Of a stretch of DNA of 64,000 nt, positions 8,952 through 18,786 are shown in pieces (the stretch's first letter is position 1; each line of letters starts with the position of its first letter). The notes beneath the pieces are model-generated. The model worked only from the letters and a program-made list of their open reading frames with translations, searched no databases and was not told the origin of the DNA. The DNA is from Achromobacter sp. UMC71 (lineage in GTDB: Bacteria > Pseudomonadota > Gammaproteobacteria > Burkholderiales > Burkholderiaceae_B), in NCBI RefSeq assembly GCF_014170305.1, contig NZ_LZZT01000018.1:248001-312000 (forward strand), in the 5' to 3' direction. The position numbers and the translations under genes were made by a program.

Positions 8952-9554
8952 ATGCCCTTGCCACCGCCGGATTGTCCTCGCCAGCCGCTGCACACGCGTT
9001 CCATACGCGTGCAGTCGTATGCGCGCGATGACGGCAACTGGGACCTGGAAGCCGAACTCATCGACGTCAAGGCGTACGATTTTCCCAAGCGCGACGGCGA
9101 GATGTTCAAGGCGGGGCAACCCATCCACCATATGCACCTGCGCATCACCATCGACGGCGATTTCACCATCGTCGCCGCGCAGGCCGTCTATGATGCCGCT
9201 CCCTATGGCGAGCATTGCATGGCCATCGAACCCGCATACAACGATCTGATCGGCATGAACCTGCTCAAGGGGTTCCGCCGCCAGGTCAAGGAGCGGTTCG
9301 GCCATGTCGAAGGCTGTACGCACATGACCGAGCTGTCGCAGGTGCTTCCCACCGCGGCGGTCCAGACCATGGCTAACCGCCGGCGGCAGGAAAGCAACCC
9401 GAACCGGCGTCCATTCCAACTGGACGGCTGCCATGCCCTGAGCACCGGCGGCCCGGTGGTGGCTGAGCACTATCCCAAGTGGTACACCGGGGGCAGCGCT
9501 GAGGCATCGGCCGATTCGACCTCCGATTCACCTTCTCTTTCTCATACGTCCTGA
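8952..9554 (+). CDS. DUF2889 family protein
   Basis: A 200-residue cytoplasmic protein of the DUF2889 family, recognised from the order RVQSYARDDGNWDLEAEL, then IHHMHLRITIDGDFTI, CMAIEPAYNDLIGMNLLKGF and GCTHMTELSQVLPTAA. Its biochemical role is unknown to me. The start at 8952 is preceded by a TATACT box at 8883-8888 (possible -10). It ends 10 nt before sucC, so it is probably co-transcribed with sucCD. The last 20 residues are rich in Ser and Thr and look disordered. Confidence 0.85.
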   Translation: MPLPPPDCPRQPLHTRSIRVQSYARDDGNWDLEAELIDVKAYDFPKRDGEMFKAGQPIHHMHLRITIDGDFTIVAAQAVYDAAPYGEHCMAIEPAYNDLIGMNLLKGFRRQVKERFGHVEGCTHMTELSQVLPTAAVQTMANRRRQESNPNRRPFQLDGCHALSTGGPVVAEHYPKWYTGGSAEASADSTSDSPSLSHTS

Positions 9555-9564
9555 CAGGTAACAC

Positions 9565-10725
<1,161 letters not shown>

Positions 10726-10755
10726 ATATGCCCCCACGCCGCGCCCTCAGGCTTG

Positions 10756-10800
10756 CTGCCCCCCAAGGGGGCGCTTTGCACCTTGGGGCGGCCCGGCAGT
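10756..10800. repeat. Intergenic palindromic repeat (sucC-sucD gap)
   Basis: The gap between sucC and sucD contains GCCCCCCAAGGGGGCGC followed by CCTTGGGGCGGCCCGGC. The same pattern occurs in inverted orientation at 27767-27807 and in diverged form elsewhere in the window. It can fold into a hairpin within the sucCD mRNA. Confidence 0.6.
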
Positions 10801-10825
10801 ACAAAGAAAATCCAAGGATTCACAA

Positions 10826-11707
10826 ATGTCGATTCTGATCAACAAGGACACCAAAGTCATCACCCAGGGCATCACGGGTAAGACGGGCCAGTTCCACACC
10901 CGTATGTGCCGTGAGTATGCCAATGGCAAAGCCGCCTTCGTGGCCGGCGTGAACCCCAAGAAGGCGGGTGAAGACTTCGAAGGCGTGCCGATCTTCGCTT
11001 CGGTGAAGGAAGCCAAGGCCGACACCGGCGCGACCGTGTCCGTCATCTACGTGCCGCCGGCCGGCGCCGCCGCCGCCATCTGGGAAGCCGTCGAGGCCGA
11101 ACTGGATCTGGTGATCTGCATCACCGAAGGCATCCCGGTCCGTGACATGCTGGAAGTCAAGAACCGCATGAAGGCCAAGGGCAGCAAGACCCTGCTGCTG
11201 GGCCCGAACTGCCCCGGCCTGATCACCCCGGACGAAATCAAGATCGGCATCATGCCCGGTCACATCCACCGCAAGGGCCGCATCGGCATCGTCAGCCGTT
11301 CGGGCACCCTGACGTACGAAGCCGTGGCGCAAGTCACCGAGCTGGGCCTGGGTCAATCCAGCGCCGTCGGCATCGGTGGCGACCCCATCAACGGCCTGAA
11401 GCACGTCGACGTCCTGCGCATGTTCAATGACGATCCCGACACCGACGCCGTCATCATGATCGGCGAAATCGGCGGTCCGGACGAAGTCAACGCCGCCGAG
11501 TGGGCCAAGGACAACATGAAGAAGCCGGTCGTCGGCTTCATCGCTGGTGTCACCGCTCCTCCTGGAAAGCGCATGGGCCACGCCGGCGCGCTGATCTCCG
11601 GCGGTGCCGACACGGCCGACGCCAAGCTGGAAGTCATGGAAGCTTGCGGCATCCGCACGACCCGCAACCCCTCCGAAATGGGCAAGCTGCTCAAGTCGGT
11701 GCTGTAA
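10826..11707 (+). CDS. sucD: Succinyl-CoA synthetase, alpha subunit
   Basis: The 293-residue alpha subunit binds CoA and carries the phosphohistidine of the enzyme. The N-terminal CoA-binding Rossmann fold starts [20 protein letters not shown]. The active-site histidine is His252 in [10 protein letters not shown] (His246 in E. coli). It forms a pair with sucC and is followed directly by a strong terminator, so the operon ends here. Confidence 0.98.
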   Translation: MSILINKDTKVITQGITGKTGQFHTRMCREYANGKAAFVAGVNPKKAGEDFEGVPIFASVKEAKADTGATVSVIYVPPAGAAAAIWEAVEAELDLVICITEGIPVRDMLEVKNRMKAKGSKTLLLGPNCPGLITPDEIKIGIMPGHIHRKGRIGIVSRSGTLTYEAVAQVTELGLGQSSAVGIGGDPINGLKHVDVLRMFNDDPDTDAVIMIGEIGGPDEVNAAEWAKDNMKKPVVGFIAGVTAPPGKRMGHAGALISGGADTADAKLEVMEACGIRTTRNPSEMGKLLKSVL

Positions 11708-11722
11708 ATCCGGTTGCAAGAC

Positions 11723-11751
11723 AAAAGGCCCGCTTCGGCGGGCCTTTTTTT
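11723..11751 (+). terminator. Intrinsic terminator after sucD
   Basis: AAAAGGCCCGC (11723-11733) pairs with GCGGGCCTTTT (11738-11748) around a TTCG tetraloop, followed by a T-run to 11751. Confidence 0.92.
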
Positions 11752-11829
11752 GTTCGCTTTTCGTTTTTCCCTAGGGAAATCCCGTGTCCATGATGCGGCC
11801 GGTGAAACATACGGAAAGCTGAACGAAAC

Positions 11830-11835
11830 TATAAT
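11830..11835 (+). promoter_or_regulatory. TATAAT -10 box before the first terC gene
   Basis: A perfect TATAAT lies 130 bp before the first TerC-family start. No good -35 hexamer is found at 16-18 bp spacing. Transcription would begin near 11842, giving a long leader that holds a terminator hairpin. Confidence 0.5.
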
Positions 11836-11850
11836 GAAAGAAATTCCGCA

Positions 11851-11905
11851 CGTACCCAGCAAGAATGCCGTCGGGCTCGCACCAAGACGGTCAGTACGTT
11901 TTTTT
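11851..11905 (+). terminator. Terminator hairpin in the leader of the first terC gene (attenuator or sRNA end)
   Basis: CGTAC (11851-11855) pairs with GTACG (11894-11898), and inside it CCGTC (11868-11872) pairs with GACGG (11886-11890). Seven T follow immediately (11899-11905). The hairpin sits about 20 nt after the predicted transcript start and 60 bp before the terC start. It could stop transcription unless a signal opens it, or end a short RNA of about 65 nt. TerC/YjbE genes in other bacteria often follow the manganese-sensing yybP-ykoY riboswitch, but I do not see that aptamer's conserved bases. Confidence 0.55.
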
Positions 11906-11965
11906 GTCTTTTTCACCCATTCATTTGGTTTGTCCTAGGGGGATCACGTCCTAGGAAAGAGAGGT

Positions 11966-12664
11966 ATGGAACTCAGTTCAGCGGCATTCTGGTTAGCGTT
12001 GCTCCAGATCATTTGGGTCAACATTCTGCTGTCGGGCGATAACGCCGTGGTCATTGCGCTGGCAGCGCGCTCGCTGCCGCCGGCGCAGCAAAAGAAAGCG
12101 ATCGTGATCGGCTCGGCCGCCGCGATCATCATGCGTATCGTGCTGACGCTGGTTGCCGCCAAGCTGCTGATGCTGCCGTGGCTCAAGCTCATCGGCGCGC
12201 TGCTGCTGGTCTACATCGGCGTCACGCTGTTGTTGCCGGAAGGCGAGGACGACGGCGACGGCAAGACACACGGCAACCTGCTGACCGCAATCCGCACTAT
12301 CATGATTGCCGACTTGGTCATGAGCCTGGACAACGTCGTGGCCGTCGCGGCCGCCGCGATGGGCGACACGACCTTGCTGGTCTTGGGCCTGGCGATCAGT
12401 ATTCCGTTGGTGATTTTCGGCAGCACGCTGCTGCTCAAGGTCATCGAGCGCTTCCCGCTCATCGTCTGGGTCGGGGCGGCGTTGTTGGGCTTCATTGCCG
12501 GCGAACTGCTGGTGGGGGATCCGGCCCTGCAGGAGCCGGTGGCGCGCATCGACGCGGCATTGGGCATGACCCAGCACAGCTTCGGGCTCCTGACCGGGGT
12601 ACTGGGGGCGTTGCTGGTCCTGGCGATCGGTAAAGTTTTGCTGATTCGCCAGAAAGCTGACTGA
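11966..12664 (+). CDS. TerC/YjbE-family integral membrane protein (first copy)
   Basis: A 232-residue inner-membrane protein with about seven hydrophobic segments. The family hallmarks are two internal repeats carrying acidic residues inside the membrane: VNILLSGDNAVVIALAAR near the N-terminus and IADLVMSLDNVVAVAAAA in the middle. Members of the family are linked to manganese or calcium export and metal resistance; the substrate here is inferred only. It is preceded by AGAGAGG as ribosome site and by a TCCTAGG/CCTAGGA hairpin at 11933-11956. A paralogue follows 111 bp downstream. Confidence 0.9.
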   Translation: MELSSAAFWLALLQIIWVNILLSGDNAVVIALAARSLPPAQQKKAIVIGSAAAIIMRIVLTLVAAKLLMLPWLKLIGALLLVYIGVTLLLPEGEDDGDGKTHGNLLTAIRTIMIADLVMSLDNVVAVAAAAMGDTTLLVLGLAISIPLVIFGSTLLLKVIERFPLIVWVGAALLGFIAGELLVGDPALQEPVARIDAALGMTQHSFGLLTGVLGALLVLAIGKVLLIRQKAD

Positions 12665-12699
12665 AAGCTGAACTACAATAATAAGTTGTTTTGAATTGG

Positions 12700-12746
12700 C
12701 CCGCCGCGCACAGCGCGGCGGGTCGGCCGGCACGGGGCCGGCTTTT
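12700..12746 (+). terminator. Double hairpin between the two terC genes
   Basis: CCCGCCGCGC (12700-12709) pairs with GCGCGGCGGG (12713-12722), a perfect 10-bp stem with a 3-nt loop. A second stem, GCCGGC (12726-12731) with GCCGGC (12737-12742), is followed by TTTTCTATT. The second hairpin looks like an intrinsic terminator for the upstream gene, or an attenuator for the downstream one. Confidence 0.6.
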
Positions 12747-12775
12747 CTATTGATAAATGCCTTCGGGGGTTCAAA

Positions 12776-13495
12776 TTGCTTGAGTTTTTCCAGACGCTGA
12801 GTTGGGCAGCGGTATTCCAGATCATTCTTATCGACATCCTGCTTGGCGGCGACAACGCGGTGGTGATCGCGCTGGCCTGCCGCAACCTGGAGCCCAAGCA
12901 ACGCATGCAGGGCATCCTGTGGGGCACCGCGGGCGCCATCATCCTGCGCGTCGTGCTGATCGCCTTCGCACTGACCTTGCTGTCGATTCCGTTCCTGAAG
13001 GTCGTGGGCGGCCTGCTGCTGGTGTGGATCGGCGTCAAGCTGCTGGTTCCCGAAGACGATGCGCATGGCAACGTCAAGGGCGGGACATCCATCGTGTCCG
13101 CCATCAAGACCATCATCATCGCTGACTTCGTGATGAGCCTGGACAACGTCATCGCCATTGCCGGCGCCGCCCAGAACGCCCACGCCGACCATCAGATCGG
13201 CCTGGTGATCTTCGGCCTGGTCGTCAGCGTGCCCATCATCATCTGGGGCAGCACGCTGGTTCTGAAGCTGATCGACAAGTATCCGCTGGTTGTTACGTTT
13301 GGCGCGGCGCTGCTGGGCTGGATCGCGGGCGGCATGCTTATTACCGATGTGGTTGTCGAACGTCAATTCGGTGTTCAGCCCACTACGGTTAAAATCGCTG
13401 CAGAAATTATCGGCGCCTTGCTCGTTGTTGTCCTTGGACGGTGGCTGGCAAGCCGCAAAACCGCTTCCAAGGAATCAGCACATGAGTCTGCGTAG
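12776..13495 (+). CDS. TerC/YjbE-family integral membrane protein (second copy)
   Basis: A 239-residue paralogue of the preceding gene, starting with TTG. It shows the same two acidic membrane motifs (IDILLGGDNAVVIALACR and IADFVMSLDNVIAIAGAA) and the same helix pattern, so a metal-export type role is likely by family. The two copies differ in the loop after helix 3 (a His-containing NAHADHQIG segment here). The end overlaps the start of a 40-codon reading frame by 14 bp. The TTG start is favoured because it aligns with the ELSSAAFWLALLQ start of the first copy. Confidence 0.88.
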   Translation: MLEFFQTLSWAAVFQIILIDILLGGDNAVVIALACRNLEPKQRMQGILWGTAGAIILRVVLIAFALTLLSIPFLKVVGGLLLVWIGVKLLVPEDDAHGNVKGGTSIVSAIKTIIIADFVMSLDNVIAIAGAAQNAHADHQIGLVIFGLVVSVPIIIWGSTLVLKLIDKYPLVVTFGAALLGWIAGGMLITDVVVERQFGVQPTTVKIAAEIIGALLVVVLGRWLASRKTASKESAHESA

Positions 13496-13604
13496 ATCCG
13501 TCGATCCCCAGCAATCCGAGTCGGGCCTGAGCCTGCTTCAGGGCCTGTTCGTGCTGGCCATCCTCGGGGTAGTCGCGACGGTCATCGTCTCCAACTTCGT
13601 TTGA
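13482..13604 (+). CDS. 40-residue pilin-like membrane peptide
   Basis: A small frame starting with ATG 12 bp inside the end of the second terC gene, preceded by AAGGAA at a suitable distance, and ending 9 bp before hemC. After a basic, polar head of about 14 residues it reads SGLSLLQGLFVLAILGVVAT, followed by a hydrophobic end. This resembles the N-terminal helix of type IV prepilins (GFTLIE...), with Gly before a hydrophobic helix, but the conserved Glu5 is replaced by Gln and no globular domain follows. It is more likely a single-span membrane micro-protein than a functional pilin. I do not recognise a family. Confidence 0.5.
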   Translation: MSLRRSVDPQQSESGLSLLQGLFVLAILGVVATVIVSNFV

Positions 13605-13613
13605 TGACGCCTC

Positions 13614-14558
13614 GTGTCACTGCCACAACGCCTGGTCATTGCGACCCGCGCCAGCCGGCTTGCCTTGTGGCAAGCCGAGCATGTGCGCGATCGGCTGCGC
13701 ACGCTGTACCCAGCGTGCGCGGTTGAACTCCTCACTCTGACGACCCGAGGCGACCAGATCCTCGACCGCACCCTTTCCAAGGTGGGCGGCAAGGGGCTCT
13801 TCGTCAAGGAACTCGAAAACGCGTTGCTCGACGGCCGTGCCGATCTGGCCGTGCATTGTCTGAAAGACATGCCGGTCGATCTGCAGGCTCCGTTCGAGCT
13901 GTGCGCCGTACTCGATCGCGCGGACCCGCGCGACGCCTTCGTCTCCAGCCGCTATGCCACGCTGGCCGAGCTGCCGGCCGGTGCCGTCGTGGGCACGTCC
14001 AGCCTGCGCCGCGAGTCCCAGATCCGCGCACGTTATCCGCAACTGGTGGTCAAGCCGCTGCGCGGCAACCTGGACACCCGGCTGGGCAAGCTCGACCGCG
14101 GCGAATACGACGCCATCGTGCTGGCCGCCGCCGGCCTGAACCGGCTGGGCCTGACCGACCGCATCCGTTGCCTGCTCGATCCGGCCGATTGCCTGCCGGC
14201 GGCCGGGCAGGGCGCGTTGACCATCGAGATCCGCGATGATCGCGACGATCTGCGTGCCTGGCTGGCGCCGCTGAACGATGAGCTGGCCACCCTGTGCTCG
14301 CTGGCCGAACGCGCCGTGTCGCGGCGCCTGGGCGGCTCCTGTCAGGTGCCCCTGGCGGCCTATGCCGAGATCTCGGGCGACAGCCTGACCTTGCGCGGCC
14401 TGGTGGCCTCGCCGGACGGCACGCGCATGCTGCGCGCCGAACGCACCGGTCCGGTGGCGCAGGCGCAGGCCATTGGCGACGCGGTCGCCGCCGAGCTGTT
14501 CGATGCCGGCGCGCAGGCTATTCTCGACGAGTTGCTGCAAGACGCCGCACCCGACTGA
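13614..14558 (+). CDS. hemC: Porphobilinogen deaminase (hydroxymethylbilane synthase)
   Basis: Joins four porphobilinogen molecules into hydroxymethylbilane in haem synthesis (cytoplasm). The 314-residue protein shows [15 protein letters not shown], the catalytic aspartate region [10 protein letters not shown], the arginine-rich cofactor site [16 protein letters not shown], and Cys243 in [11 protein letters not shown], which carries the dipyrromethane cofactor. Translation starts at GTG (13614). Its TGA stop overlaps the ATG of hemD by one base, so translational coupling is expected. Confidence 0.97.
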   Translation: MSLPQRLVIATRASRLALWQAEHVRDRLRTLYPACAVELLTLTTRGDQILDRTLSKVGGKGLFVKELENALLDGRADLAVHCLKDMPVDLQAPFELCAVLDRADPRDAFVSSRYATLAELPAGAVVGTSSLRRESQIRARYPQLVVKPLRGNLDTRLGKLDRGEYDAIVLAAAGLNRLGLTDRIRCLLDPADCLPAAGQGALTIEIRDDRDDLRAWLAPLNDELATLCSLAERAVSRRLGGSCQVPLAAYAEISGDSLTLRGLVASPDGTRMLRAERTGPVAQAQAIGDAVAAELFDAGAQAILDELLQDAAPD

Positions 14559-15373
14559 TGGACAGGGCCGCCGCCGCTCAAGCGCCGCGCGTGGCCGTCC
14601 TGACGCGGCCTGCCGGCCGCAACGAGGCGCTGGCCGGCCGTCTGGCCAGCGCCGGCTGGACCCCCTGCATCCTGCCCGCGCTCGACATCCATCCCTTGCC
14701 CACGCCGACCGCGGACCTGCCCCGGCCCGCTGGCTACGACATGGTCGTGTTTGTCAGCGGCAATGCCGCGCGGCTCTACCTGGACCAGCTGGCCCAGGCC
14801 GACGGTCCGGCACCGTGGCCGGACGGAGTGGCGGCCGCGACCGTGGGTCCGGCCAGTGCCGCGGGCCTGCTGGCATTGCCAGGTTTTGGCGCGAATACAA
14901 CAGTTCTGCATCCCGGCGAGGACGCCGTCAGCCATGATTCCGAAGCCCTCTGGGAGGTACTGCGAGGGTTGCCGCGGCTGCCGCCGCGGGTGCTGCTCGT
15001 GCGCGGCACGCAGGGCAGGGACTGGCTGGCCGACCAATTGCAGGCGCATGGCGTCGCCGTGACACGTCATGCGGCCTATCAGCGCTGCCCCGCGCACTGG
15101 GACGAAACCCGGCTTGCCCCCCTGAGACGCTGGGCTGCCGAGGGCGTGCGGCCCACCTGGCTCATCACCAGCGGCGAGGGCGCGGATGCCGCGCGCGCCG
15201 CGCTGCAGGCCGCCGGGCTGGCCTCGTGGTGGGCGGGCTGCCGCTTCGTCCTGACGCATCCTTCGCTGGCGCGGCGCGTGCCGCAATCCGCGAATGGCGC
15301 GGCTTCGCAAGCAATGGTAAAAATCTGCTTGCCCAACGACGAGTCGATTTTCCAGGCTTTTGTTGCTGCTTGA
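14558..15373 (+). CDS. hemD: Uroporphyrinogen-III synthase
   Basis: Cyclises hydroxymethylbilane with inversion of ring D to uroporphyrinogen III. The family is very divergent in sequence; the identification rests on RVAVLTRPAGRNEALAGRL at the start, the FVSGNAARLYLDQL and VLLVRGTQGRDWLADQL segments, the length (271 aa) and above all on its place between hemC and hemX. The start is the ATG overlapping the hemC stop. A long upstream extension in this frame was rejected because it would lie inside hemC. Confidence 0.92.
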   Translation: MDRAAAAQAPRVAVLTRPAGRNEALAGRLASAGWTPCILPALDIHPLPTPTADLPRPAGYDMVVFVSGNAARLYLDQLAQADGPAPWPDGVAAATVGPASAAGLLALPGFGANTTVLHPGEDAVSHDSEALWEVLRGLPRLPPRVLLVRGTQGRDWLADQLQAHGVAVTRHAAYQRCPAHWDETRLAPLRRWAAEGVRPTWLITSGEGADAARAALQAAGLASWWAGCRFVLTHPSLARRVPQSANGAASQAMVKICLPNDESIFQAFVAA

Positions 15374-15410
15374 TTCGTTGCATCGGACGGACACCGAATA
15401 CAATCGCGTC

Positions 15411-16601
15411 ATGACAGACAAGACTCCCGCTACCGATCCGGCCGTTCACGCGGCTGCCCCGGGCGCAAGCGCGCCCGCATCGGCCCCGGCCGATTCCGTC
15501 AAGGCCCGTCCGGCCAAGCGCGGCAGTGGCCCGTTGGTCACCGCCCTCATCATCGTCATCCTCCTGGCCGTCGGCCTGGGCTTTGCCCTGTGGAAGCAGC
15601 GCACCCAGTTCGTCGCCGCCGGACGCGAGGTCGCCACGCGCCTGGACACGCTGACGGCCGACGTGGCGCAAGCCCGCAAGGACACCCGCGAAGCCCTGGC
15701 GTTGGCACAAGCCCAGGCCGGCCGCCTGGGTGACCTCGAAGAATCCGTGCGCGAAACCCAAAGCCAGTACAACGCCCTGCAACAGGCCTGGCAGAACTTC
15801 AACGACAGCGCCAGCGACGAACTGCTGGCCAACGACGTCGAACGCCTGCTGACCATCGGCAGCCAGCAGTTGCGCCTGGCCGGCAACGTGTCCAATGCCA
15901 TCGTCGCGCTGGAAACCGCGCAATCGCGCCTGGCGCGGGCCGACCGCCCACGCTTCTCCAGCCTGCAGCAAGCCATCAACGGTGATCTGGACCGCCTGCG
16001 CGCCGTGTCCACCGTCGATATCCCGGCCCAATCGGCCCGCATCGAGCGTCTGACGGCCCTGGTGAGCAAGGCGCCGCTGTTGGTGCCGGACGCCGCCGCG
16101 CCTGGTATCGCTGCCGCCAGCGAGACCCGTCCCGTGGCCCCGGCCCCGGCGGTCGACCCGCAGGCTGACCTGCCCGCCGATGCGCCCTGGTGGCAGCGCT
16201 GGCGCGCCGAAGTGGCCTCGTGGCCCGGCCGCGCCGGTTCCGCGCTGGCGCACGAGCTGGGCGGCCTGATCACCATTCAACGCGTCGACGAGCCCGCGGC
16301 CTTGCTGCTGTCGCCCGAACAGGCCGATCAGGTGCGCGCCACGCTGCGCCAGCGCCTCCTGACCGTGCAACTGTCCATGCTGATGCGCCAGCCCGCTGTC
16401 TGGAAGAGCGAGCTCGACAACGTCGGCACCACGCTGTCCAAGTATTTCGACAACCGTTCACCCGACACCGTCGCCGCCCAGACGCTGGCGCGCGAACTGG
16501 CGCAAACCGACATCGCGGTACGCATGCCTGACGTCTCGGACAGCCTGAACGCCATCGCCGCGCTGCGCGCCGCCGGCTTCAAGAACAGCGACCAGGACTA
16601 A
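15411..16601 (+). CDS. hemX: HemX-like membrane protein
   Basis: A 396-residue protein with a Pro/Ala-rich cytoplasmic head, a single membrane segment (VTALIIVILLAVGLGFALW, about residues 41-60) and a large periplasmic part with a coiled-coil stretch (DTLTADVAQARKDTREALAL). HemX proteins lie in hemCDXY operons. They were once called methyltransferases, but this type has no such fold, and its role is not settled. TACAAT at 15399-15404 could be an internal promoter; otherwise it is read from hemC. Confidence 0.88.
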   Translation: MTDKTPATDPAVHAAAPGASAPASAPADSVKARPAKRGSGPLVTALIIVILLAVGLGFALWKQRTQFVAAGREVATRLDTLTADVAQARKDTREALALAQAQAGRLGDLEESVRETQSQYNALQQAWQNFNDSASDELLANDVERLLTIGSQQLRLAGNVSNAIVALETAQSRLARADRPRFSSLQQAINGDLDRLRAVSTVDIPAQSARIERLTALVSKAPLLVPDAAAPGIAAASETRPVAPAPAVDPQADLPADAPWWQRWRAEVASWPGRAGSALAHELGGLITIQRVDEPAALLLSPEQADQVRATLRQRLLTVQLSMLMRQPAVWKSELDNVGTTLSKYFDNRSPDTVAAQTLARELAQTDIAVRMPDVSDSLNAIAALRAAGFKNSDQD

Positions 16602-16605
16602 GGCC

Positions 16606-18222
16606 ATGCGTACCTGGTTCTGGACTCTGCTGCTTGCCGTCATCGCTGTCGCGTTGGCGGTGGTGTTGCGCTCGCATTCCGGCAACGTGCTGCTGCTGGT
16701 CTGGCCGTGGCGCATCTCGATGTCGCTGACGCTCGCCGTGCTGCTGATCGTGGCGGCGTTCGTGGTGCTGTACGTGGGCCTGCGCGTGCTGGCCTGGCTG
16801 CTGGCGATTCCGGATCGCGTGCGGGCCTGGCGCGGCAAGCGCGCCCAGGCGCGCGACCACGAATTGCTCGAACGCGGCTGGATCGGCCTGCTGGAAGGAC
16901 GCTATTCGCACGCCGAAAAAGACCTGACCAAGCTGCTCGAGCAGACCAAGGTGCAGACCCGCCGCGTGCTGGCTGCCCTGTCGGCTGCCCGCGCGGCGCA
17001 TGGCCTGGGTGAATTCGACCGCCGCGACCGCCTGCTGGCCACCGCCCAGGAACACGCCGGCACCGATCCGGGCCTGGTCGAAGCCACCGCCACGGTCTCG
17101 GCCGACATGCTGCTGGACCAAGGGCGCGCCGAGCGCGCCCTGGCGGTGCTGTCGCCGCTGGCCGACGGCGGCGCCCGGCACCTGCACACCATGCGCCTGC
17201 TGCTGCGCGCCCACACCGCGCTGCATCACGACGAACAGGTCTTCACGCTGGCTCGCGGCCTGCTGCGCCGCAACGCCCTGGCCCGCACCGAAGGCGATCA
17301 CCTGATCGACGCCTCGGGCGCCGCGCGCCTGCGCGCGGGCGCCGCCAGCGATGCCTGGCGCGCCATCTGGAAAGACCTGAAGGCCGAAGAACGGCTGCTG
17401 CCAGAAATCGCGCTGGCCGGCGCCTCTGCCTTTGAGGCGGCGGGCGAGGCCAACGAGGCCGCCAAGGTGCTCGAGGCCGCCATCGCCGTGAAGTTCAATC
17501 CCGCCCTGGTGGCCGCCTATGCCCGCTGCGACGCCGAGCAAGTCTCGCGCCGCCTGGCCAAGGCGGAGACCTGGCTGCAGCAACGTCCCACCGATCCCGA
17601 TCTGCTGACCGCCCTGGGCATGCTGTGCCTGAACGGCCAGCTGTGGGGCCAGGCCGAACGCTACCTCTTGCGCAGCCTGTCGCGCCGCAGCGACGCGCAG
17701 ACCCATGCATTGCTGGGCAGCCTGTACGACCGCCTGGACCGTCCGGCTGACGCCATGCGCCACTGGCGCCTGGCCACCGCCGCCAGCATGGCGCTGCCGG
17801 TGCTCGCCGCCGATGCGGCGCTGCCGGCCGCCGACACCGGTTCGGACCCGTACCGCCTGGACGCCGAAGGCGGTTACGCGGTAGGCCTGTCGGATGCCGA
17901 TGCCGATATCGGTGGCGACTATCCCGCGCTGCCGCCTTCGGTTGCGGCCTCGGCGTCGGACTACGTGCTGGATCCGGACGCCCGGGTCAGCAAAGAGCAG
18001 CAGGCCCGCGCGCTGGCGCCGGAAGATGCGCCGGTGGTGGGCGGTACGTCCGACATCGACGAATATTTCGACAGCGCCCCGATCCCGGCCGCGGCTTTCG
18101 ACAGCCCCGTGCCGAGCTACTCGCCTGCGCCGCCCGCGGCGCCGGCAACGCCCAAGCCCGCCGCGCCTGCCGCGCCGGTGCCGACCACCAAGCCGCCGTT
18201 CAAGAACGACGGTTCGCTTTGA
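16606..18222 (+). CDS. hemY: HemY family membrane protein with TPR-like repeats
   Basis: A 538-residue inner-membrane protein: two membrane segments at about residues 4-22 and 38-68, then a helical tetratricopeptide-like region (EYERGWIGLLEGRYSHAEKDL-type repeats, about 90-400). It starts 4 nt after hemX and belongs to the hemCDXY operon. Its exact part in haem metabolism is unclear; it is not the protoporphyrinogen oxidase called HemY in Bacillus. The last 130 residues are an acidic, then Pro/Ala-rich tail that looks disordered and is longer than in enterobacterial HemY. Confidence 0.88.
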   Translation: MRTWFWTLLLAVIAVALAVVLRSHSGNVLLLVWPWRISMSLTLAVLLIVAAFVVLYVGLRVLAWLLAIPDRVRAWRGKRAQARDHELLERGWIGLLEGRYSHAEKDLTKLLEQTKVQTRRVLAALSAARAAHGLGEFDRRDRLLATAQEHAGTDPGLVEATATVSADMLLDQGRAERALAVLSPLADGGARHLHTMRLLLRAHTALHHDEQVFTLARGLLRRNALARTEGDHLIDASGAARLRAGAASDAWRAIWKDLKAEERLLPEIALAGASAFEAAGEANEAAKVLEAAIAVKFNPALVAAYARCDAEQVSRRLAKAETWLQQRPTDPDLLTALGMLCLNGQLWGQAERYLLRSLSRRSDAQTHALLGSLYDRLDRPADAMRHWRLATAASMALPVLAADAALPAADTGSDPYRLDAEGGYAVGLSDADADIGGDYPALPPSVAASASDYVLDPDARVSKEQQARALAPEDAPVVGGTSDIDEYFDSAPIPAAAFDSPVPSYSPAPPAAPATPKPAAPAAPVPTTKPPFKNDGSL

Positions 18223-18255
18223 TCCTCTTTCAGTTCAGACTAACAAGGTTTAATC

Positions 18256-18786
18256 ATGAGTCTTGATCGCGTGTCCCCCGGCAAGAAGCTGCCGGAAGAC
18301 TTCAACGTCATCATCGAAATCCCCATGAACGCCGACCCGGTGAAGTACGAGGTCGATAAGGAATCCGGCGCGATTTTCGTTGACCGCTTCATGCTGACGG
18401 CCATGCACTACCCGTGCAACTACGGCTACATTCCGCAGACCCTGTCGGAAGACGGTGACCCCGCCGACGTGCTGGTGCTGACCCCGTTCCCCATCCAGAT
18501 CGGCGCCGTGGTGCGCTGCCGCGCCATCGGCGTGCTGGAAATGGACGACGAGTCGGGCGGCGACGCCAAGCTCCTGGCCGTGCCGATCGAAAAGCTGTAC
18601 CCCCCTTACCGCAACATCAAGTCCTACGAAGATCTGCCGACCGAAGACGTGGCTCGCATCCAGCACTTCTTCGAGCACTACAAGGACCTGGAAAAGGGTA
18701 AGTGGGTCAAGGTCAAGGGCTGGAAGGGCGTTGACGCCGCCCACGACGAAATCGTCAAGAGCGCAGAACGCTACAACAAGGCCTGA
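18256..18786 (+). CDS. ppa: Inorganic pyrophosphatase (class I)
   Basis: Hydrolyses pyrophosphate to phosphate in the cytoplasm and so drives biosynthetic reactions. The 176-residue protein equals E. coli Ppa in length and has the metal-binding signature [12 protein letters not shown], the [17 protein letters not shown] start and [12 protein letters not shown]. It lies 33 bp after hemY on the same strand. Its TGA stop abuts, with no gap, the stop of the convergent IclR gene within the palindrome GCCTGATCAGGC. Confidence 0.97.
   Translation: MSLDRVSPGKKLPEDFNVIIEIPMNADPVKYEVDKESGAIFVDRFMLTAMHYPCNYGYIPQTLSEDGDPADVLVLTPFPIQIGAVVRCRAIGVLEMDDESGGDAKLLAVPIEKLYPPYRNIKSYEDLPTEDVARIQHFFEHYKDLEKGKWVKVKGWKGVDAAHDEIVKSAERYNKA

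Noticed and set aside
11836-11965. A yybP-ykoY manganese riboswitch before the first terC gene
   Set aside because: The conserved aptamer bases of that family are not seen; only a terminator hairpin and a ribosome-site hairpin are supported.
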